A stretch of 64,000 nt of DNA from Caldimonas brevitalea (GCF_001017435.1 NZ_CP011371.1:1426001-1490000), one strand, 5' to 3'; positions 37,301-44,620 are shown, numbered from the stretch's first letter. Translations and numbers: made by a program. The notes: generated from the letters alone by a model not told the origin.

Positions 37301-37842
37301 CCGGCATGCCGGTGCAAGTCAGCGTCAACCTGTCGCCGCGCCAGCTCAACCTGCCACACCTGGCCACCGAGGTGTCGCAGATCCTGGCCGACTCCGGCCT
37401 GGAGCCCGGCCTGCTCGAATTGGAGATCACCGAAAGCGGTGTGATGCAGAATCCGGCGCGCGCCGCCAGCCTGCTGCAAGAAGTGCGGGCCCTGGGTGTC
37501 TCGCTGGCCATCGACGACTTCGGCACCGGCTATTCGTCACTGTCCTATCTGCAACGCTTCCCGCTCAGCACGCTGAAGATTGACAGGTCTTTCATCAAAG
37601 ACCTGCCAGGAGATGCGGATGCAGCGTCACTGACTTCGGGTATCGTCGGCCTCGCACAGCGACTGCGCATGAAGGTGGTGGCGGAGGGGGTCGAGACGGT
37701 GGAGCAGTTGGGCTTCTTGCGCGCCCAGGGATGTGACCTGATCCAAGGGTATTACCTAAGTAAACCGATTCCCGCAGAAGAAATGAGCGGGTTCCTGGCC
37801 CGTGATCTGCGTAACCTGGTGGGACCGACCGTAGCAGCCTGA
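34315..37842 (+). CDS. CHASE-PAS-GAF-GGDEF-EAL cyclic-di-GMP signalling protein
   Basis: About 1175 residues. A membrane helix (about 75-95) leads into a periplasmic CHASE domain (about 110-330; FGAYVEVLQGLRALFHTGEV, YPGFQVLSYAPYV), then a second helix near 400-425. Cytoplasmic PAS, GAF (with VAVCWTMSNDG) and GGDEF domains follow. The FGGDEF motif is at 819-823 with an RDTD inhibitory site upstream. An EAL domain has VEALMRW (EAL at 947-949), DDFGTGYSS and EGVE. Both catalytic domains look intact. CHASE suggests sensing of a small extracellular ligand. The start is uncertain: ATG 34315 has AGGGGGTG upstream; GTG 34396 is an alternative. Confidence 0.9.
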   Translation: MHRPGSCRAATQGFARAVGSQPSGSRRVYTPEQQIENEAERAPDAAPPARARFTLRRRASAGEGAAAGGLRAWWVPCVVLLAGVALSAGLSRWAAQENERSARLRFDNAATNASSVVEKRFGAYVEVLQGLRALFHTGEVQRDGFRRYAEALDLAHKYPGFQVLSYAPYVRPEDKLAFESAVRQDPALAPALQQRFAITPPGERAAGYHPLTLVEPLHGNEKVLGKDMAAVPGVREALERMRDSGHLGSSGRTIQNTGPGAHIGLALRLPVYRVGMPIDSLEQRRAAFIGSVGAGVRVTAMLSGLDLEGAALRLRLYDGGPQNPGSLQSPAQALRDDKLLFDTEHPDRLPAAAEAGKQQAAAGDAKAQQLLRHVQAFSLGGRWWLVEASATPSDVADPLQRALPAIILAGGVTISALLAGVLLSLTGSQRRAVALARQMTQSLRTSERRLAEAQGLAKVGSWVLDLETGEIECSREARRIYGFTAGAPKPRLTQLLALVPSDDREAVREAVDRASEYATPSEVEHQLQLADGTRRWVHANFERCHENGRRTLRGTVRDETSRKRAALRLQLSHDIARHLAADGEIESAVSHLLGGTAALLGWDVAVCWTMSNDGQVRALQSWTSAADLSLDRFAGELTNWSGAPLGTGLAPAWTSGESSWRTVLASPATHERERLARDAGMRTALVVPVNARRTIAALEFFSRSAVPVDRDVLGFAESVASQLAQYLQRKEAEQALRHLAAHDPLTGLANRPLLHERLAQAIKRAARHRTRLAVLFLDLDRFKYINDSLGHTAGDAVLRTCARRLTESVRDTDTVARFGGDEFVLVLEDLNQASDAVGPVTKLLARCAEPFVVNDRELPATASIGISVYPEDGHDVETLLMNADTAMYRAKDRGRSTYHFYSSQMNAHGQAQLELQSSLRRALERGEISLVYQPKLDLRKRSVTGVEALMRWQHPTLGPVSPAQFIPLAEETGLIESLGRWALQTACRDAVMWRDAGMPVQVSVNLSPRQLNLPHLATEVSQILADSGLEPGLLELEITESGVMQNPARAASLLQEVRALGVSLAIDDFGTGYSSLSYLQRFPLSTLKIDRSFIKDLPGDADAASLTSGIVGLAQRLRMKVVAEGVETVEQLGFLRAQGCDLIQGYYLSKPIPAEEMSGFLARDLRNLVGPTVAA

Positions 37843-37915
37843 CCGCTGCGGCGTATCCCGTCCTTTCATCAATAGGTGCCTTGCGGTGCCCATATCCAAG
37901 CTTTCCGGAGAAACA

Positions 37916-39022
37916 ATGGAACTTCAAAACGCTGGCTTTCCGATCGAGCACGTCCTCGCGGGTATCGACGCGTTGGACCTGGAACGAATCAAGTTCAAGG
38001 TGACTTGCAAAGAGGACGGCTATGGCTGGACGCGTGAGCACGCCGACCGTATCGAAGTCGGCTACAAACGCTTTCTGAAGCTGCTGGCGAAGTATCCCGA
38101 CCGCGCCATTGCGCCCACGCGAGACATCGACGATTTCTGGCACGCCCACATCCTCGACACCCGCAAGTACGCTGACGACTGCATGCGCGTGTTCGGTGAG
38201 TTCGTGCACCACTATCCCTACCTCGGCCTGCATGGCGAGGAAGACCGCCAGGCGCACGAAGACGCCGCCGCGTCGATGAACGCGCTGTACGCCAGCGAGT
38301 TCGGCGAAGACCTGCCGCTGGACGCTTCGGCGTACTGCATGCGCGAGCCGGAACAGGCCGACGCTGCCTATTGCATGCGCGAGCCGAAGAAGGCCGACGC
38401 TGCCTACTGCATGCGCGAGCCGAAGAAGGCCGATGCCGCCTACTGCATGCGCGAGCCGAAGAAGGCTGACGCCGCCTACTGCATGCGCGAGCCGAAGAAG
38501 GCTGACGCCGCCTACTGCATGCGCGAGCCGAAGAAGGCCGATGCCGCCTACTGCATGCGCGAGCCGAAGAAGGCCGATGCCGCCTACTGCATGCGCGAGC
38601 CGAAGAAGGCCGACGCTGCCTACTGCATGCGCGAGCCGAAGAAGGCTGACGCCGCCTACTGCATGCGCGAGCCGAAGAAGGCCGATGCCGCCTACTGCAT
38701 GCGCGAGCCGAAGAAGGCTGATGCCGCCTACTGCATGCGCGAGCCGAAGAAGGCTGATGCCGCCTACTGCATGCGCGAGCCGAAGAAGGCCGATGCCGCC
38801 TACTGCATGCGCGAGCCGAAGAAGGCCGATGCCGCCTACTGCATGCGCGAGCCGAAGAAGGCTGATGCCGCCTACTGCATGCGCGAGCCGAAGAAGGCCG
38901 ACGCCGCCTACTGCATGCGCGAGCCGAAGAAGGCCGACGCCGCCTACTGCATGCGCGAGCCGAAGAAGGCTGATGCTGCCTACTGCATGCGCGAGCCGAA
39001 GAAGGCCGTGGCGCACGCTTGA
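37916..39022 (+). CDS. GRDP-like protein with 19 tandem 12-residue Cys-containing repeats
   Basis: A 368-residue protein in two parts. Residues 1-138 look like the glycine-rich-domain-containing-protein-like family (PF07173 type): KYPDRAIAPTRDIDDFWHAH, then ILDTRKYADDCMRVFGEFVH. Residues 139-366 are 19 head-to-tail units. The first is AYCMREPEQADA, then AYCMREPKKADA repeated, then AYCMREPKKAVAHA at the end. Each has one Cys (141, then every 12 to 357). There is no signal peptide. ATG 37916 has CCGGAG seven bases upstream; the GTG at 37886 lacks this. The repeat could be a metal-binding tail or a multi-core peptide precursor, but no modifying enzyme is adjacent. Function is unknown. Confidence 0.85.
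   Translation: MELQNAGFPIEHVLAGIDALDLERIKFKVTCKEDGYGWTREHADRIEVGYKRFLKLLAKYPDRAIAPTRDIDDFWHAHILDTRKYADDCMRVFGEFVHHYPYLGLHGEEDRQAHEDAAASMNALYASEFGEDLPLDASAYCMREPEQADAAYCMREPKKADAAYCMREPKKADAAYCMREPKKADAAYCMREPKKADAAYCMREPKKADAAYCMREPKKADAAYCMREPKKADAAYCMREPKKADAAYCMREPKKADAAYCMREPKKADAAYCMREPKKADAAYCMREPKKADAAYCMREPKKADAAYCMREPKKADAAYCMREPKKADAAYCMREPKKADAAYCMREPKKADAAYCMREPKKAVAHA
38330..39013 (+). repeat. Nineteen tandem 36-bp coding repeats
   Basis: The 36-bp unit (core TGCATGCGCGAGCC, at 38336 and every 36 bp to 38984) is repeated without gap or spacer. The CMREP codons are invariant except for TATTGC in copy 2. Variation is almost confined to the Ala-Asp-Ala linker codons (GCC/GCT, GAC/GAT) and is synonymous, and the first copy has EQ in place of KK. 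That pattern implies recent copy-number expansion with selection on the protein. Confidence 0.97.
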
Positions 39023-39043
39023 CGATCGCCGCGGACTCCGCGT

Positions 39044-39076
39044 GACAAAAGGCCGGCACCCGCCGGCCTTTTTGTC
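39044..39076 (+). terminator. Rho-independent terminator after the repeat-protein gene
   Basis: GACAAAAGGCCGGC at 39044-39057 pairs with GCCGGCCTTTTTGTC at 39062-39076 (one extra T), with a 4-nt loop and a run of five T. It lies 22 bp after the stop, so the downstream large gene needs its own promoter. Confidence 0.9.
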
Positions 39077-39143
39077 ATCTGGGGCCCCCAACCCAATCTC
39101 TCCCCACCGCCGGCGCCCTCGAAACTGCCGCCCGCGCACCCGC

Positions 39144-39205
39144 TTCGCAAAACATCACCCCGCTTCGCTTTCGGCCCCTTGCGCCGTCCCCCGCCTTCCT
39201 AGATT
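39144..39205 (+). promoter_or_regulatory. Perfect PIP box with spaced -10 element (HrpX/HrpB-type promoter)
   Basis: TTCGC at 39144-39148, 15 nt, TTCGC at 39164-39168, then 31 nt and TAGATT at 39200-39205. This fits the plant-inducible-promoter consensus TTCGB-N15-TTCGB-N30-32-YANNNT of Xanthomonas and the related Ralstonia hrpII box. These sites are bound by AraC-type activators of type III secretion genes. The ATG of the next gene is 48 bp downstream. Confidence 0.75.
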
Positions 39206-39253
39206 GCCCCACGGCCGCCGTCCGGCGCGGCGACCAACCTGACGGGGCAGACC

Positions 39254-42200
39254 ATGAAACTGGGGCCAATCTCTCGAAGAGCACCTGACACCGACACCGA
39301 GCGTCTCCGCACCCAAGCGCCGGCCAACCCGCCCGCGCCCGTCTCGGCGACAGTCCCGGCAGCGTTGGCCGACCTGAAACGCGCGGGGCCGATCAAGTGG
39401 CGCACCAGCCCGCTGACAACGCAGGCGCATCTTGGCCCGACGCGGCCCGACGTACGAGGTCCCGCGCGCCCCTCGGCCGAGGCACTCGCGCTCAGCGGCA
39501 AGCGGCTCTCCGCGCTGAAGCAGGAACGTCTGCAAGGCCGTGTGGACGCGGCGACGGCCATGATCACGGCACAGACTCCCGTCGGCAGCGGCGCACCGCA
39601 GGCGCCGAAAAGCCGGGACGCCTTCCGCTCGCGCCAGGCCTGTGAGGCTGCCATCACCACCCTGCTCGGCCCGGGCAGCGAGGCGCTGGCCGAGCGCGTG
39701 CTCGCGCATGCGGTGCCCGGCCCCTCCGGGCGGCCGTTCGAGCGCCCCTTGATGATCGCGACTGCGCTGCACAAGGTCTGCCATCAAGACACCGCACTCG
39801 CCGCGCAGCTGCTCGACGGCCTCGCCGGCGGCGTCGCGTCGTTGCCGCCGGAACAGGCCGTGTTCGCCCACCGCTTGCAGCGCCTGCTGGCCGCCACGCC
39901 GGCCGGCATGGACGCGCTCTGCGCGATGGAAGGCGGGCCGGCGACCCCGGCGCTGCGCGAAGCTTATGAGGCCGCGCTGCAGATCTCGAGCCTGTTGCTC
40001 GAACGCGGCGTCAACCCCGGCGGCACCGCGTCGCTCGAAGCCTTCCACCGCGTCGCCGTGGCTCACCCCGAGTCGGGCCGCCGCATCGGCGAAGGCGACG
40101 ACCACCGCGACCGCCTGGCCCACAAGGCGCTGATGTGGGCGATGGCGGTGCGCACCGGCGACATGCACGGCGTCGATGCCACCCATCACGCCGCCTACGT
40201 GGCGTGGCAGAACGGCTTTACCGAGAGTGGCAAGAACAGCGACTTCAGCCGGGCACTGCAGCGCTTGCACAAATTCATTCCGTATGCCGAGCGCGGCGAG
40301 ACCGGCGTCAAGCGACTGACGCCGAAAACCGTGGTGGAAAGCATCGGGCGCGCCTTCGCCAAGCCCTTCGGCAAGGGGTTGTCGCCGATGACGCACATGC
40401 GCGAAGGCGCGCAGGGCGCCACGCTCGGCGACCTGAAGACCGAGCAGGAGGCCTTCCGCACCGGGCTCGAGGGGGCGATCCTGCGCCTGCGCGCACCTTT
40501 GCATGCGGAAGCCGGGCGACTGATCGGGCTGCCGGCCCGCACCGCCAACGAAGAGGCGGTGCTGAACAGCACGCTCGTCAAGCTGGCGGTGCTCGACCAC
40601 TGGCGCGAGGTGGGTCGCAAAGACATCAAGCCGCAGGCTCAGGACATCGAGCAGCGCGCCGCGCAGCTGTTCTCGGGGCACCGGGTCGACCCGAGGATCG
40701 TGCAGCGCGAGCTGAAGGGCATGGACCACAAGCTCCGGCTCAAGACGCTGGAGGCGTGGGCCCAAGGCGTGGGCGGCCTGGACGGCTTCGGGCAGGACAT
40801 CGCCAAGCTGCGCGAGACGGCCCGAGGCGAAAAGCAGCGGCCCAAGGTTTTCACGGTGGACGACATGCGTGCGCTGGCGCTCGAGCTGGTGCGGGGCAAC
40901 GACGTCGCACGCTTCTCCGAGGGCGGCACCACCGGCCTGTCGGTCTCGGCCGGCCTGGGCGTGGCGGGCTTCCAGTCGCCGTCGCTCGGCGCGGGGCCCG
41001 ACGTCAAGGCCGAGACCGGCCGCCATGCCACGGTGCAGTTCGGCGTGTCGGGCGTGGGCGGCGAGGTCTTCATCGGCACGGAGCGGCGCAAGGCGGCGCA
41101 TGCCGGCGTCAACGTCTCCCTCGGCTGGCCGGCGGGCTCGCGGGTGGGGATCGGTGCGTCGGTCGGTGCCAAGGTGGGCGGCGAGACGCTGGCAGCCGAG
41201 GGCGTGGCGATCCGCACCCGCAAGGGATCCGGCGACGCCTGGAAAGAGAAGACGGCGGAAGTCGTGAACTTCCTGTTCGACCAGGTGCGACCGAGCGACG
41301 GGCAGACCCGGCCGGCCGACAAGGCCGACCTGTGGCAGCGCTATGCCGACCGCTACGGCAACGATCCGGACGTCTCGTTCACCTTCGTCAGCCACCAGGC
41401 CAAGACGACCAAGGCCGGGGTCAGCGCGGGTGCCGGCGCGAGCGTCAACATCGCGGGGCTGCGATTGGGGCCGTCGGTGTCGGCGGGGTTGGAGCACAAC
41501 CGGATGTCGGCGCTACGCGACGACCGCGCAGGCAAATGGACGACGACCGTGGCGGGCCAGGGCATCCGCAACAACCTGGCCCTCGGCGCCTCGCTGGCGG
41601 CATCGGCCCCGGCGGTGCAATTGGGCCACGCCACTGCACAGGGGGGGCCCGGCGGCCCCAACGGCATCTTCACCACCGCGCCGCCGGTGCAGTCTGTCTC
41701 GCTGCCCGGCCTCGCCTTGCTGGGCGCGGGCACCGACATCACACTGCGCACCGAGAACGGCGTCACGCGGTTGACGAAGGAACGGGGGCGCCTCACACCC
41801 GAGCTGTGCTCGCAGCAGCGCGAGTTCGGCAGCGCGAACGAATTCATCGCCTATCTCGAAAGCCAGCGCGCACAGTGGGAGCCGGTGATCGGCGAACGCG
41901 ATGCCGACGGCGTGCTGGTGGGTGGCGCGGCCAAGTTCGACACCTTCTTGCGGGAGGTGAAGGCGCTGGCCGCCAAGGGCAACCAGACCTTCGTCGAAGG
42001 GCGCAGCCTGCGGCCGGAAGTGGCCGACCTGATCGACGCCTACCATGCGCAGGCCCAATCACTGCGAGGTGTCGGCGACGTGAACAGCCACCGCGCGCCG
42101 CTCGAGCCCGCGGCGGCACTCGAGCTGCAGGCACTCGACCAGGAGATGCACCGTCTGCTGACGGAGCCGTCGAGCTGGCGCCCGTCAGGCGCGTCCGCGT

Positions 42201-42829
42201 CGGAGGCCACCAGCACGCTGAAGGAAAACGGCGTCGAGCTGGTGCTGAAGCTCACGGCGCGCGGCGAAGCCTCGGCGAACCGGACGCTGGTGAAGCTCTC
42301 TGCGGAGCCGAACGCTGCCGAGCCCCCGTCGCGGCCCCTCTCGCAAGCCGCTGAGGCCGCCGTCGTGCTCCCACCGCCGATCGTGGTGGGCGCCGAGACG
42401 CCGGTCGGCTCTCGTGCCGAGACGCGCACCACGGCTCAGACTGGCGAGGCAAACGCTGCGGTTCCCCCGTCACAGCTCTCGTCGCAAGCCGCTGAGGCCG
42501 CCGTCGTGCTCCCACCGCCGATCGTGGTGGGCGCTGAGACGCCGGTCGGCTCTCGCGCCGGGACGCGCACCACGGCTCGGCCTACCGAACCCAACGCTGC
42601 GGTCCCCCCGTCGCGGCTCCCGTCGCAAGGCGCTGAGGCTGCCGTCGTGCTCCCACCGCCGATGGTGGTCGGCGCCGAGACGCCGGTCGGCTCTCGTGCC
42701 GAGACGCCCACCACGGCTCAGGCAGCGGAGGAAAACACCGATGCCGCCATCCGAGCGCGCGCCCGGGCGCTGATGGACGAGATTTACGCCGAGGTCGAAG
42801 GCCGCGGGTCGCCGGGTTCGGCTTCGTGA
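39254..42829 (+). CDS. Large protein of unknown family, candidate type III effector
   Basis: A 1191-residue protein without signal peptide or clear membrane helices. The first 130 residues are Pro/Ser/Ala/Thr-rich and disordered-looking. A helical middle part contains HHAAYVAWQNGFTESGKNSD (near 311-330), whose AWQ (317-319) loosely recalls the AWR triad of Ralstonia AWR effectors. About 555-830 is Gly-rich with alternating beta pattern (GLSVSAGLGVAGFQS, HAGVNVSLGWPAGSRVGIGA, AGVSAGAGASVNIAGLRLG), possibly a barrel. The C-terminus has three 47-residue repeats. A perfect PIP box drives it, and GGGGCAG precedes the ATG. I do not recognise the family; the effector call is inference from promoter and composition. 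Confidence 0.75.
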   Translation: MKLGPISRRAPDTDTERLRTQAPANPPAPVSATVPAALADLKRAGPIKWRTSPLTTQAHLGPTRPDVRGPARPSAEALALSGKRLSALKQERLQGRVDAATAMITAQTPVGSGAPQAPKSRDAFRSRQACEAAITTLLGPGSEALAERVLAHAVPGPSGRPFERPLMIATALHKVCHQDTALAAQLLDGLAGGVASLPPEQAVFAHRLQRLLAATPAGMDALCAMEGGPATPALREAYEAALQISSLLLERGVNPGGTASLEAFHRVAVAHPESGRRIGEGDDHRDRLAHKALMWAMAVRTGDMHGVDATHHAAYVAWQNGFTESGKNSDFSRALQRLHKFIPYAERGETGVKRLTPKTVVESIGRAFAKPFGKGLSPMTHMREGAQGATLGDLKTEQEAFRTGLEGAILRLRAPLHAEAGRLIGLPARTANEEAVLNSTLVKLAVLDHWREVGRKDIKPQAQDIEQRAAQLFSGHRVDPRIVQRELKGMDHKLRLKTLEAWAQGVGGLDGFGQDIAKLRETARGEKQRPKVFTVDDMRALALELVRGNDVARFSEGGTTGLSVSAGLGVAGFQSPSLGAGPDVKAETGRHATVQFGVSGVGGEVFIGTERRKAAHAGVNVSLGWPAGSRVGIGASVGAKVGGETLAAEGVAIRTRKGSGDAWKEKTAEVVNFLFDQVRPSDGQTRPADKADLWQRYADRYGNDPDVSFTFVSHQAKTTKAGVSAGAGASVNIAGLRLGPSVSAGLEHNRMSALRDDRAGKWTTTVAGQGIRNNLALGASLAASAPAVQLGHATAQGGPGGPNGIFTTAPPVQSVSLPGLALLGAGTDITLRTENGVTRLTKERGRLTPELCSQQREFGSANEFIAYLESQRAQWEPVIGERDADGVLVGGAAKFDTFLREVKALAAKGNQTFVEGRSLRPEVADLIDAYHAQAQSLRGVGDVNSHRAPLEPAAALELQALDQEMHRLLTEPSSWRPSGASASEATSTLKENGVELVLKLTARGEASANRTLVKLSAEPNAAEPPSRPLSQAAEAAVVLPPPIVVGAETPVGSRAETRTTAQTGEANAAVPPSQLSSQAAEAAVVLPPPIVVGAETPVGSRAGTRTTARPTEPNAAVPPSRLPSQGAEAAVVLPPPMVVGAETPVGSRAETPTTAQAAEENTDAAIRARARALMDEIYAEVEGRGSPGSAS
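42304..42726 (+). repeat. Three 141-bp tandem coding repeats
   Basis: Units at 42304-42444, 42445-42585 and 42586-42726 encode 47 residues each with the core EAAVVLPPPIVVGAETPVGS (PMVVG in unit 3). DNA identity between units is high, so duplication is recent. They form the Pro/Ala-rich C-terminal linker of the 1191-residue protein. Confidence 0.93.
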
Positions 42830-42863
42830 CGAAAGGCCCGCCGGCGCGTCGCCTCCTGCACCG

Positions 42864-44045
42864 CTACCGGTCCGCGTGGGCGTCGCGCTGCCGCAGCACC
42901 AGGTGCACGAAGTGCAGCTTGCGCACGGCGTCGACCGACAGCACAAAGGGATAGAAGTCGGGCGCGCCCATGCTGCGTGACAGCTCGTTGAGCACGGCGG
43001 TCAATTCCACCCAGGCGTTGACGAAGGGCAGGAAGCTGATCTCCTCGCCTTCCTCGTCCCGATACAGGGCGCTGCTGGTGAAGGGTTCGAAGTCGATCTC
43101 GACCTGCTCCGAGCCCAGCCCGAAGCTCAAGGCGGTGTCGAGCGTGTCGACCATGTGCAGGTAGTGCGCCCAGGTCTCGGCCCAGTCCTCCCACGGATGC
43201 ACGCTGGCATAGGCGCTCACGTGGTGCAGCGCCCAGTCGGGCGGCGCGCCTTCGGCATAGTGCCGCTGCAGCGCCGCGGCATAGTCGGCGCGTTCATCGC
43301 CGAACAGCTGGCGGAAGGGGATGAGCCAGGGGCTGCCGGCGACCAGGCGGTCCCAATAGTAGTGGCCCACCTCGTGCCGCAAATGCCCCAGGAGCGTGCG
43401 GTAGGGCTCGTGCATCTGCTGCCGCATGTGCTCACGCTTGGCGTCGTCGGCCTCGTCGATGTTGAGCGTGATGATGCCGTCGGCATGGCCCGTCATCACC
43501 GCCGGCCCACCGGGCAGGCTCTGCAGAAAGTCGAAGGCGAGCCCCTGCTGCGGGTCTTCGGAGAGCTTCGACCGCACCGGCAAGCCGAGCGCCAGCAACG
43601 ACGACACGAGGCGCCGCTTGGCGGTCTCGATGCGCCCCCACAGCACGCCGTTCTGCGGCAGGCTGAGGTCGGGGATGGTGCGGTTCAGGCGGCAGGCGAC
43701 GCACAGGCTCTGCGCGGAGGGCACCGGCGCGTCGAGCGGCACCAGCCAGTTGCAGCCCGCCGGTGTCTCGAAGTTGGCGCAGCGCCGATAGCTCGCGCCG
43801 GGGTCGCCGCCATCGGCACTGCCGAACAGCTGCCACAAGCCCGCCTCGGCGCCCGGCTTCAGCGGCACCACTTGCGCCAGATCGGGCTCGTAGCCCAGCG
43901 GGGTCTGGCAGGCGAGGCACAGGGTGTTGCGGAAGAACACGTGGCGGCCGCATTGGCAGCGGTAGGAGCGGCCGGCGATCAAGGACTGGCGCTGCAGGCG
44001 CAGGTCGGTCAATCGGCTGGCGGGCAGCAGGGCGGACGAGGGCAT
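42864..44045 (-). CDS. Zinc-binding metallopeptidase-like protein (DUF2248 type)
   Basis: A 393-residue cytoplasmic protein. An N-terminal zinc ribbon has CxC...CxxC (YRCQCGRHVFFRNTLCLACQ) and further pairs CNW and CVAC. The peptidase motif is LLGHLRHEVGHYYWDRL (HExxH, with the Gly-His continuation of the family), and the downstream DWAETWAHYLHMVDTLDT block gives the third ligand region. ATG 44045 begins MPSSALLPASRL; the frame from 44078 is less likely. It is convergent with the candidate effector gene, 34 bp apart. The substrate is unknown. Confidence 0.85.
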   Translation of the reverse strand: MPSSALLPASRLTDLRLQRQSLIAGRSYRCQCGRHVFFRNTLCLACQTPLGYEPDLAQVVPLKPGAEAGLWQLFGSADGGDPGASYRRCANFETPAGCNWLVPLDAPVPSAQSLCVACRLNRTIPDLSLPQNGVLWGRIETAKRRLVSSLLALGLPVRSKLSEDPQQGLAFDFLQSLPGGPAVMTGHADGIITLNIDEADDAKREHMRQQMHEPYRTLLGHLRHEVGHYYWDRLVAGSPWLIPFRQLFGDERADYAAALQRHYAEGAPPDWALHHVSAYASVHPWEDWAETWAHYLHMVDTLDTALSFGLGSEQVEIDFEPFTSSALYRDEEGEEISFLPFVNAWVELTAVLNELSRSMGAPDFYPFVLSVDAVRKLHFVHLVLRQRDAHADR

Positions 44046-44170
44046 GACGCGGGTTTCGGCAGGGGAAGCAGGCGTCAACCGGGGGAGCAGGGGGCGTGCC
44101 CGCAGGGGCAGGAGAGGCGGCGGTCAGCTGCGCAGGGCGGCCGGGTCGAGCGCGCAGCAAAGGCGGCGGG

Positions 44171-44245
44171 TGGTCCCTCCGACAGGAATCGAACCTGTAT
44201 CTAGCGCTTAGGAGGCGCTCGTTCTATCCATTGAACTACGGCGGG
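44171..44245 (-). tRNA. tRNA-Arg (anticodon CCU)
   Basis: Folding the minus strand from 44245 to 44171 gives a full cloverleaf. The D arm has GTTC/GAAC, the anticodon stem AGCGC/GCGCT encloses loop CTCCTAA with anticodon CCT, and the T arm ACAGG/CCTGT encloses TTCGATT. CCA is encoded at 44173-44171. The acceptor stem CCCGCCG/CGGAGGG has one G-A mismatch at position 4. It reads AGG codons. Confidence 0.92.
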
Positions 44246-44620
44246 AGCAGGCGACATTCTAGGGGCAGTCGGGCAGGAAGGCCCCGGGTGGCAATCCTGT
44301 GGGCCGCCGGCACCCTCACACCGCGCCGGTCTCCCGCCGTTCGGCCAACCGTCCCGTCGCCGGCCTACCCATCGGGCGATTCCTCGGGCGATCAACAGCG
44401 ATGCCGCGAGGGCCGCCAAGACGGCTTGGGTGAGCAACACCGCGGTCGCGCCGAAAAAGAGTCGGCGCGCGGGTGCCCGTGTACTACGACCGGCTCGCGC
44501 CCCACCGCTCGCACCTGGGCCAAGGGCACGGGTTTCGCGTGGTGTTCGCGGTCTTGTTCAGCCACGCGTTCTTCTGCATCAGCGTCGCCTTGATGCTCGG
44601 GTCGTCGCCCTGACGTGTCC
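44246..44620. other. Interval between tRNA-Arg and tamB, no firm gene
   Basis: About 375 bp. Two short frames diverge here: a plus-strand ORF at 44473-44613 (listed separately), and a minus-strand GTG frame from 44440 starting LLTQAVLAALAASLLIARG, hydrophobic but running into the tRNA gene. The tRNA promoter should lie just right of 44245. Nothing else is recognisable. Confidence 0.4.
44473..44613 (+). CDS. Possible small membrane protein, 46 residues
   Basis: A GTG-initiated frame encodes MPVYYDRLAPHRSHLGQGHG followed by a hydrophobic segment (FRVVFAVLFSHAFFCISVAL) and MLGSSP. The one predicted helix and G/C-rich third positions suggest it may be real, but there is no ATG, no good Shine-Dalgarno and no recognised family. 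Confidence 0.25.
   Translation: MPVYYDRLAPHRSHLGQGHGFRVVFAVLFSHAFFCISVALMLGSSP

Noticed and set aside
38330..39013. 36-bp regularly repeated DNA as a CRISPR array
   Set aside because: There are no spacers between units, the period equals the repeat length, and the array is in frame within a gene with a clear start, stop and terminator.
37595..39139. Long antisense and alternative-frame ORFs across the repeat array (514 and 354 residues on the minus strand, 269 on the plus)
   Set aside because: They exist because the 36-bp unit is a multiple of three and lacks stops in several frames. They have no start signals or sensible upstream sequence. The plus frame at 37916 has a Shine-Dalgarno, a recognisable N-terminal domain, a terminator, and mostly synonymous variation.
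39155..41497. 780-residue minus-strand ORF opposite the candidate effector
   Set aside because: His/Arg-rich composition typical of antisense frames in GC-rich genes; the plus frame has a promoter, Shine-Dalgarno and in-frame repeats.
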